From assembly GCF_001562415.1 (NCBI RefSeq), contig NZ_LOEE01000070.1:1-38734 (forward strand): a DNA stretch of 38,734 nt. Direction: 5' to 3'. Below are positions 32,317-38,734 of the stretch, piece by piece. The position numbers and the translations under genes were made by a program. Under the pieces are notes generated by a model. The model searched no databases. It was not told where the DNA came from and saw only the letters and a list, made by a program, of their open reading frames with translations. Within the stretch, counting starts at the first letter, position 1; the number at the start of each line of letters is the position of its first letter. This stretch comes from Thermotalea metallivorans (GTDB taxonomy: Bacteria > Bacillota > Clostridia > Peptostreptococcales > Thermotaleaceae).

Positions 32317-33283
32317 AAACTGTATCACGGATGTACCGGGAATCAAAGTGGGACAAGCCTCTGATGCAAAGGGATTAACAGGATGTACCGTTATTTTATG
32401 TGAAGATGGAGCTGTTTGCGGTGTGGAGGTAAGGGGTTCCGCACCGGGGACAAGGGAGACAGATTTGTTGAAACCCCAGATGTTGGTGGACAGAGTCCAT
32501 GGCGTGATTTTGGCAGGGGGCAGTGCTTTTGGACTGGCGGCTGCAGACGGCATGATGCATTATTTGGAAGAGAAGGGCATCGGCTTTGATGTGGGAGTTA
32601 CAAAGGTACCCATTGTAACAGGCGCCGTATTATTTGATCTTTACGTTGGAGATCATACAATCAGACCCAACTTTGAAATGGGCTATAAGGCATGTGTAGA
32701 TGCTTCTACCCAAAAAATAAAGGAAGGAAATTGGGGTGCAGGGACTGGCGCAACGGTAGGAAAAATTCTTGGACATGGACAATGCATGAAGGGCGGTATC
32801 GGCAGTGCCAGTGTCATTTTGGACAATGGGGTTATTGTAGGGGCAGTGGTAGCGGTCAATGCCTTTGGTGATATACGGGATTGGGAGACAGGGAAAATTA
32901 TCGCCGGACCGCGGGATGCTGACTCAGGAGAAATTATCGATACTTGCACATATATGAAAGGGCGCATAGGAACTGCTTTGTCCTTCGGAAGGGAGCATAC
33001 AACCATTGGGGCCGTGGCGACCAATGCCAAATTATCAAAGGCTGAGGCACAGAAATTATCCCAAATGGCTATGAACGGATTGATCAAGGTGATCTCGCCT
33101 TCCGGCACCACCTTGGATGGGGACACGGTATTTGCTTTATCTCGGGGGCATCAGATTTGTGATATCAATATACTGGGAATCATGGCTGCAGAAGCTATGG
33201 CTATAGCCGTAAATCGGGCTGTAAAAGCAGCAAAGACCGTTGCCAATATTCCTTCCTACAGCGATTATTTTTCAAGAGGGTAG
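32309..33283 (+). CDS. P1-family (DmpA-type) N-terminal nucleophile peptidase
   Basis: The 324-residue protein belongs to the DmpA/BapA aminopeptidase family (peptidase family S58/P1), made as a precursor that cleaves itself. Visible are ITDVPGIKVGQASD, VHGVILAGGSAFGLAAADGM, GNWGAGTGATVGKILGHG, VGAVVAVNAFGDIRD and GREHTTIGAVATNAKLSKAEA. The expected self-cleavage and nucleophile site is at the Thr pair 231/232, where many clostridial members have Thr instead of Ser. Substrates are small peptides with D- or beta-amino acids in characterised members; the role here is unknown. Its ATG overlaps the end of birA by 8 bp, so the two are translationally coupled. Confidence 0.92.
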   Translation: MYKNCITDVPGIKVGQASDAKGLTGCTVILCEDGAVCGVEVRGSAPGTRETDLLKPQMLVDRVHGVILAGGSAFGLAAADGMMHYLEEKGIGFDVGVTKVPIVTGAVLFDLYVGDHTIRPNFEMGYKACVDASTQKIKEGNWGAGTGATVGKILGHGQCMKGGIGSASVILDNGVIVGAVVAVNAFGDIRDWETGKIIAGPRDADSGEIIDTCTYMKGRIGTALSFGREHTTIGAVATNAKLSKAEAQKLSQMAMNGLIKVISPSGTTLDGDTVFALSRGHQICDINILGIMAAEAMAIAVNRAVKAAKTVANIPSYSDYFSRG

Positions 33284-33489
33284 CAGGGGAAAAGCAGAGA
33301 GGAATAAGAGGCCTATGGGCGTGTGGAAGGAAAACAATAATTTTATTGCAAAATAAGCATGCAAGTGATAACATACTACTAGGAATCAGCCAGTATCGTT
33401 TGTGAACTGGACTTAATTTATATGGAATTTCATTTGCAAACGTGCATGTCCGGTATCCTGGAAAAAGGAATTGGAACGGAGGGAACAAA

Positions 33490-34017
33490 TTGAAAAGAAA
33501 TTTAAAAACAAGACCTTTTTTAACCTTGCGGCAGATGACGACAGCAGGATTGCTAAGTGCCATTGCCATTGCTCTCAGCATGACGCCCCTGGGGTATATA
33601 CCGATCCCATGGCTTGTCGGTGTCAATGCCACTACGATGCATATTCCGGTGATTATTGCCTCCATTGTATCGGGACCCATTGTAGGGCTGATTGTAGGGA
33701 CCATTTTTGGTATTTCAAGTTTCTTAAGGGCAAATCATCCGTTTTTTGCAAATCCGGTGATTGCCATTCTGCCAAGAATGCTGATTGGAATTACGGCTTA
33801 TTATGCCTTCCAATGGTCGAAAAGCTCCGTTGTGGCTGCCATCGCAGGTACCCTTACCAATACCATTGGCGTACTTACCTTGATCTTTGCTTTTGGATAT
33901 CTTCCCTTAAAAGTGGTTTTGGGAATAGCAGGGATCAATGGGACTGCGGAAGTGATCGTATCGGCGTTGATTGTGGGAGCTGTGGTGAAGGCATTCCAGA
34001 GGGCATACCGTCCATAG
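33490..34017 (+). CDS. ECF transporter S component (possibly pantothenate-specific)
   Basis: The 175-residue membrane protein has about six hydrophobic segments. It has the S-component pattern: basic start KRNLKTRPFLTLRQMTTAGLLSAIAIALSM, then PWLVGVNATTMHIPVIIASIVSGPIVGLIVGTIFGISS, and NPVIAILPRMLIGITAYYAF. Such proteins bind a vitamin and work with a shared EcfA/A'/T energising module encoded elsewhere. Lying directly before coaX (pantothenate kinase), pantothenate is the likeliest substrate, by context only. TTG 33490 has GGAGGG at a spacing of 6; the open frame begins at 33442 without a ribosome site. The 206 bp before it hold no gene, only a weak CGTTTG/CAAACG inverted repeat (33397-33442). 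Confidence 0.88.
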   Translation: MKRNLKTRPFLTLRQMTTAGLLSAIAIALSMTPLGYIPIPWLVGVNATTMHIPVIIASIVSGPIVGLIVGTIFGISSFLRANHPFFANPVIAILPRMLIGITAYYAFQWSKSSVVAAIAGTLTNTIGVLTLIFAFGYLPLKVVLGIAGINGTAEVIVSALIVGAVVKAFQRAYRP

Positions 34018-34073
34018 ATAGATTGTAAGAAAACAGGAAAATTTATAATATCCAAGAAAGGTAAGGCGATGAA

Positions 34074-34847
34074 ATGTTACTGGCATTTGATGTGGGAAAT
34101 ACAAATATTGTATTAGGTGTATATCGGGGGCAAACCCTGTTGAATTACTGGCGGATTGCCACAGACAAAAGCAAAACATCCGATGAATACGGCATGTTGA
34201 TTCATCAATTATTTCAATACGAGGGGTTAAGCATGAAGGATATTGATGATGTCATTATTTCTTCTGTTGTACCACCCCTTATGTATTCTTTACAGCATAT
34301 GGCCTATAAATATTGCAAAAAGGAAGCGATGGTGGTAGGACCCGGGATCAAGACAGGTATGAATATTAAATACGATAATCCAAAGCAGGTAGGTGCCGAT
34401 AGGATTGTCAATGCAGTGGCTGCCTATGAAAAATATGGAGGACCTCTGGTAATTGTGGATTTTGGAACAGCAACAACTTTTTGTGCCGTATCAGAAAAGG
34501 GAGAATATTTAGGTGGGACAATTGCCCCCGGAATTAAAATCTCCAGCGAGGCATTGTTTCAAAATGCTGCGAAACTTCCGAGGGTAGAATTGATAAAGCC
34601 AGGGCATGTTATTTGTAAAAATACCGTAAGCAGCATGCAATCCGGCATCATCTACGGATATATCGGGTTGGTTGATTATATTGTAAAAAGAATGAAACAA
34701 GAATTAGGGAATCATCCCAATACAAGGGTAATTGCCACGGGGGGACTGGCAAATCTCATTGCCAGCGAATCGGAAACCATCGACGAAGTAAATGGTTTGC
34801 TGACCCTTGAAGGGTTAAGGATTATATATGAGCGCAACAAAGGGTAA
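34074..34847 (+). CDS. coaX: Type III pantothenate kinase
   Basis: CoaX phosphorylates pantothenate, the first step of CoA synthesis, and unlike type I/II enzymes is insensitive to CoA feedback. The 257-residue ASKHA-fold enzyme has [16 protein letters not shown] (phosphate loop), [75 protein letters not shown] and [10 protein letters not shown]. Length is typical. In B. subtilis coaX follows ftsH; here 13 kb of carbon-metabolism genes plus birA, the peptidase and the transporter separate the two. CoA supply next to a CoA-ester pathway makes functional sense. Confidence 0.97.
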   Translation: MLLAFDVGNTNIVLGVYRGQTLLNYWRIATDKSKTSDEYGMLIHQLFQYEGLSMKDIDDVIISSVVPPLMYSLQHMAYKYCKKEAMVVGPGIKTGMNIKYDNPKQVGADRIVNAVAAYEKYGGPLVIVDFGTATTFCAVSEKGEYLGGTIAPGIKISSEALFQNAAKLPRVELIKPGHVICKNTVSSMQSGIIYGYIGLVDYIVKRMKQELGNHPNTRVIATGGLANLIASESETIDEVNGLLTLEGLRIIYERNKG

Positions 34848-34936
34848 AAGGGGGCCGGGAATGTTTCCTGGCCTTTGCTTTGCATATAAGTATACCACTT
34901 TAGCATTTCGTTTATCCAAAAGTTATATTTCTTGTG

Positions 34937-35006
34937 TAGCTGCCAGTTGCCAGTTATCAGCCAGCAATACCGGCAGCTGTTCGCTGGGAGCTGGCAGCTG
35001 GCAACC
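34937..35006. repeat. Interspersed-type repeat with imperfect inverted structure before dusB
   Basis: The segment is made of iterated GCCAGTTGCCAGTTATCAG-like words. GTTGCCAG (34946-34953) faces CTGGCAAC (34998-35005), with further CAGCTG/CTGGCAGCTG complementarity between. I recall such TGCCAGTTATCAG arrays as a dispersed repeat in several Clostridia and other bacteria. It contributes a spurious N-terminal extension to dusB in frame. Confidence 0.65.
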
Positions 35007-35039
35007 AATGAGAGACCAAAACAGCAGAGGGTGAATAAA

Positions 35040-36005
35040 ATGAATATTGCAGGAGTGCAGTTGGAAAACAATGTCTCTTTGGGACCTATGGCCGGCGTGA
35101 CAGATTTGACCTTTCGGCTTTTATGCAAAGAGCAGGGCTGTGGTCTTGTCTATACGGAAATGGTAAGTGCCAAAGGGATTTGCTATGGAGACAAAAATAC
35201 TGAGGATCTTCTGGAGATTAGGGAAGAAGAAAAACCTGTAGCTTTGCAGATATTTGGCTCCGATCCCGATTTTATGGCAAGGGCTGCTGAAATGTTAAAT
35301 CATCGGGGACACACTTTTCTAGATATCAATATGGGATGCCCTACACCCAAAATTGTTAAAAACGGGGATGGTTCCGCATTGATGAAAGATCCTGAGCTGG
35401 CCGGGAAAATTGTAAAGGCAGTGTGCAATGCTACAGATAAGCCTGTGACGGTGAAGATCAGGAAGGGCTGGGATGAGGATCATGTCAATGGGGTGGAGAT
35501 GGCAAAAATACTCGAAGAGAGCGGTGCTAAGGCTATTGCCGTCCATGGAAGAACGCGGGAACAATTTTACAGCGGTAGGGCAGATTGGAGCATGATAAAG
35601 AAAGTTAAAGAGGCTGTCAGTATTCCTGTCATCGGAAACGGCGACATATTTACGGTGGAGGATGCTGTGAGGATGAGAGAGGAGACGGGTTGTGACGGAA
35701 TCATGGTGGCCAGAGGGGCTCAGGGAAATCCTTGGATATTTAAAAGAATTGCTCATTATATGAAGACGGGCGTTCTCTTGGCGGAACCCACGGCTGAAGA
35801 GAAGGTTGAAATGGCATTGGAGCATCTCCGGCGAATGGTTGAAGCCAAGGGAGAGTATATCGCCATTCGTGAAATGAGAAAACATATTGCCTGGTACCTG
35901 AAAGGAATACGAAACGCTGCCCAAATTCGAGGACAAATCAACCGTGTGACCAGCCAAAAGGATATGGAAATTTTATTGGGAAATTTTCTGAGAACCTTGT
36001 CCTAA
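35040..36005 (+). CDS. dusB: tRNA-dihydrouridine synthase B
   Basis: Dus enzymes use FMN and NAD(P)H to reduce specific uridines in the tRNA D-loop. The 321-residue protein has the TIM-barrel signature [52 protein letters not shown] with the catalytic cysteine in [53 protein letters not shown] and the FMN-phosphate site [19 protein letters not shown] 35040 has GAGGGTGA at a spacing of 6 and gives the family start. The upstream in-frame extension to 34932 is translated repeat DNA and is not used. Confidence 0.96.
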   Translation: MNIAGVQLENNVSLGPMAGVTDLTFRLLCKEQGCGLVYTEMVSAKGICYGDKNTEDLLEIREEEKPVALQIFGSDPDFMARAAEMLNHRGHTFLDINMGCPTPKIVKNGDGSALMKDPELAGKIVKAVCNATDKPVTVKIRKGWDEDHVNGVEMAKILEESGAKAIAVHGRTREQFYSGRADWSMIKKVKEAVSIPVIGNGDIFTVEDAVRMREETGCDGIMVARGAQGNPWIFKRIAHYMKTGVLLAEPTAEEKVEMALEHLRRMVEAKGEYIAIREMRKHIAWYLKGIRNAAQIRGQINRVTSQKDMEILLGNFLRTLS

Positions 36006-36021
36006 ATTCAACGTGAATCGC

Positions 36022-36050
36022 TTGACAAGACTGGTTGCCTACATTATAAT
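36022..36050 (+). promoter_or_regulatory. Consensus sigma-A promoter of greA-lysS
   Basis: TTGACA (36022-36027), a 17-bp spacer and TATAAT (36045-36050) form a perfect consensus. The implied leader to the greA start is about 160 nt. Confidence 0.9.
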
Positions 36051-36081
36051 TATTCGCATATAGTTCCACTTTATGCTTAAG

Positions 36082-36101
36082 AGCACTGTGAATCCAGTGC
36101 T
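36082..36101 (+). other. Hairpin in the greA 5' leader
   Basis: AGCACTG (36082-36088) pairs with CAGTGCT (36095-36101) around TGAATC. No T-run follows. The function is unknown; it could stabilise the leader or assist regulation. Confidence 0.5.
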
Positions 36102-36217
36102 TATATGCTAAATTGAGAAAAATTACCAGGGTATTACAGGCATAAATCAACAACCAGGGCATATATTATCAACAAATCATTTCTATATATAAATAACTGG
36201 AAAAGGAGAGGGAATAG

Positions 36218-36694
36218 ATGACAGATAAGGAAGTATTGTTAACCTCACAAGGGTTAAAAAAAATAGAGGACGAGTTGGAAGTGCTAAAGACCGTACGAAG
36301 AAAGGAAGTAGCAGAAAGAATTAAGCAAGCCATCGCTTTTGGAGACATCAGTGAAAATTCAGAATATGACGAAGCAAAAAACGAACAAGCTCAGTTGGAA
36401 GAGAGAATTGCCAAGTTGGAGACAATGCTTCGAAAAGCCAAAATCATCGATGAAGATGAGATTTCTGTGGAAGCAGTAAGCATAGGTGCTACTGTAAAGG
36501 TTATGGATTTAGAATTTGATGAAGAAGTGGAATATACTATTGTAGGCTCTGCGGAGGCAGATCCTTACGAATTGAAAATATCCAATGAATCACCGGTAGG
36601 AAGTGCCTTAATCGGAAAGAAAGTTGGCGATGTTGTAAATGTACAAATTCCGGATGGCGTAACAAAATATAAAATTTTGGAGATTAGAAGATAA
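36218..36694 (+). CDS. greA: Transcription elongation factor GreA
   Basis: GreA enters the RNA polymerase secondary channel and stimulates cleavage of backtracked RNA. The 158-residue protein has the N-terminal coiled coil ([50 protein letters not shown]) with the acidic tip residues Asp and Glu in [12 protein letters not shown]. The C-terminal FKBP-like domain reads [34 protein letters not shown]. Length is exactly typical. It has its own consensus promoter and directly precedes lysS, an arrangement common in Clostridia. Confidence 0.97.
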   Translation: MTDKEVLLTSQGLKKIEDELEVLKTVRRKEVAERIKQAIAFGDISENSEYDEAKNEQAQLEERIAKLETMLRKAKIIDEDEISVEAVSIGATVKVMDLEFDEEVEYTIVGSAEADPYELKISNESPVGSALIGKKVGDVVNVQIPDGVTKYKILEIRR

Positions 36695-38188
<1,494 letters not shown>

Positions 38189-38198
38189 TACTGGCCAT

Positions 38199-38238
38199 TA
38201 AAAGCATAGGGATGTCTCTATGCTTTTATACATTTTTC
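38199..38238 (+). terminator. Terminator after lysS
   Basis: TAAAAGCATAG (38199-38209) pairs with CTATGCTTTTA (38218-38228), followed by TACATTTTTC. Confidence 0.85.
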
Positions 38239-38456
38239 ACGGCAGCCCTGTCCATATACAGATAAAAAATATAGAAGGCGAAAAAATGTAGAAAAAGGGA
38301 ATAATAACAGAAAAAATACATATAATTGTAATGGGCAGCGGTGAAATATATTTATTTTTCAAAAGAATACTGAAAATCAATAAGCCTTGAATAGATTGCT
38401 TTCTATTGCAAAAACGATAAAAGATAAAAAAGACAGGAAAACGAAAAAATTACCAG
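38239..38456. other. AT-rich, gene-free region upstream of the rRNA promoters
   Basis: No ORF with a ribosome site, no RNA gene and no clear promoter was seen. The A-tracts (AAAAAATG, AAAAAATT, GATAAAAAAG) are consistent with an UP-element-like or curved region ahead of strong rRNA promoters; this is inference. Confidence 0.5.
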
Positions 38457-38485
38457 TTGATTTTGAAGCAAAACCATGGTAGTAT
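38457..38485 (+). promoter_or_regulatory. Putative rRNA promoter P1
   Basis: TTGATT (38457-38462), a 17-bp spacer and TAGTAT (38480-38485). It is upstream of a second, better promoter, the tandem pattern usual for rRNA operons. Confidence 0.45.
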
Positions 38486-38488
38486 ATA

Positions 38489-38507
38489 TTTTGTCGTCAT
38501 GACAAAA
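38489..38507. repeat. Small palindrome at the P1 transcription start region
   Basis: TTTTGTC (38489-38495) and GACAAAA (38501-38507) are perfect inverted copies around GTCAT, placed where transcription from P1 would begin. It could be an operator or a transcript-end hairpin. Confidence 0.5.
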
Positions 38508-38546
38508 GAAGCAGAAAAAAATAAGCTATACGAAGAAAAAAAGCTA

Positions 38547-38575
38547 TTGACATGATACGACAAATATGATACATT
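38547..38575 (+). promoter_or_regulatory. Putative rRNA promoter P2
   Basis: TTGACA (38547-38552), a 17-bp spacer and TACATT (38570-38575), about 90 bp before 16S. A leader hairpin (GTCGC 38582-38586 with GCGAC 38596-38600) and the rRNA-leader-like TCTTTGAAAACT follow. Confidence 0.7.
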
Positions 38576-38667
38576 ATAAAAGTCGCTGTTTGATGGCGAC
38601 CTTCCGATTGGTCTTTGAAAACTACACAGTGTAAGAGGAAAGCCAGCAAGCAAAGAGAAGGAAGAAT

Positions 38668-38734
<67 letters not shown>

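Noticed and set aside
33471-34028. 185-aa plus-strand frame rich in Cys/His
   Set aside because: It is a shadow frame of the ECF S-component gene; the product is low-complexity C/H/D-rich without a fold pattern.
34932-35039. N-terminal extension of DusB ([11 protein letters not shown]...)
   Set aside because: It is translation of the interspersed repeat; the good ribosome site and family start are at 35040.

Overview
The window is chromosomal DNA from a low-to-moderate-GC, endospore-forming, anaerobic member of the Clostridia (Firmicutes). The sporulation genes spoVT, a spoVB-like flippase, yabP, yabQ, spoIIE, yabS and yabT support this. So does the gene order, which follows the Bacillus/Clostridium block running from spoVT to lysS and into an rRNA operon. 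The metabolic genes suggest a fermenter or syntroph that handles succinate and propionate through methylmalonyl-CoA with a sodium-pumping decarboxylase. I cannot name a genus. All genes lie on the + strand.

Layout. (1) 1-2100: an AT-rich accessory patch with the tail of an unidentified gene, a secreted amidase-domain protein and a small membrane-anchored protein, closed by a strong terminator. (2) 2302-18164: the conserved cell-division, sporulation and translation block: spoVT, spoVB-like, mazG/yabN, hup, rqcP, yabP, yabQ, divIC-like, yabR, a Ppx/GppA phosphatase, tRNA-Met, tRNA-Asp, spoIIE, yabS, yabT, tilS, ftsH. The gene hprT, usual between tilS and ftsH, is missing. (3) 18225-31225: a 13-kb metabolic block: hotdog thioesterase, two-subunit class I fumarase, malic enzyme, a DUF3870-type protein, a succinate-type CoA-transferase, split methylmalonyl-CoA mutase, MeaB chaperone, epimerase, and the alpha, delta, gamma (biotin carrier) and beta subunits of a Na+-translocating methylmalonyl-CoA decarboxylase. 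(4) 31327-38188: birA, a P1-family peptidase, an ECF transporter S component, coaX, dusB, greA, lysS. (5) 38199-38734: terminator, tandem rRNA promoters, leader and the first ~67 nt of 16S rRNA.

How the genes work together. The metabolic block can carry malate/fumarate/pyruvate interconversion. It can also run succinate -> succinyl-CoA -> (R)-methylmalonyl-CoA -> (S)-methylmalonyl-CoA -> propionyl-CoA + CO2 with Na+ export, the CoA being recycled from propionyl-CoA to succinate by the CoA-transferase. BirA, just downstream, would biotinylate the carrier subunit. The succinate/fumarate redox enzyme is not in the window, so the physiological direction is inferred.

Noncoding points of interest include a foldable element between rqcP and yabP, a 29-bp perfect palindrome after spoVT, and a spoIIE promoter with 21-bp spacing and Spo0A-like boxes. 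There is also a two-hairpin leader before the CoA-transferase, hairpins flanking meaB, and a repeat before dusB. No CRISPR array, transposase or prophage gene was seen.
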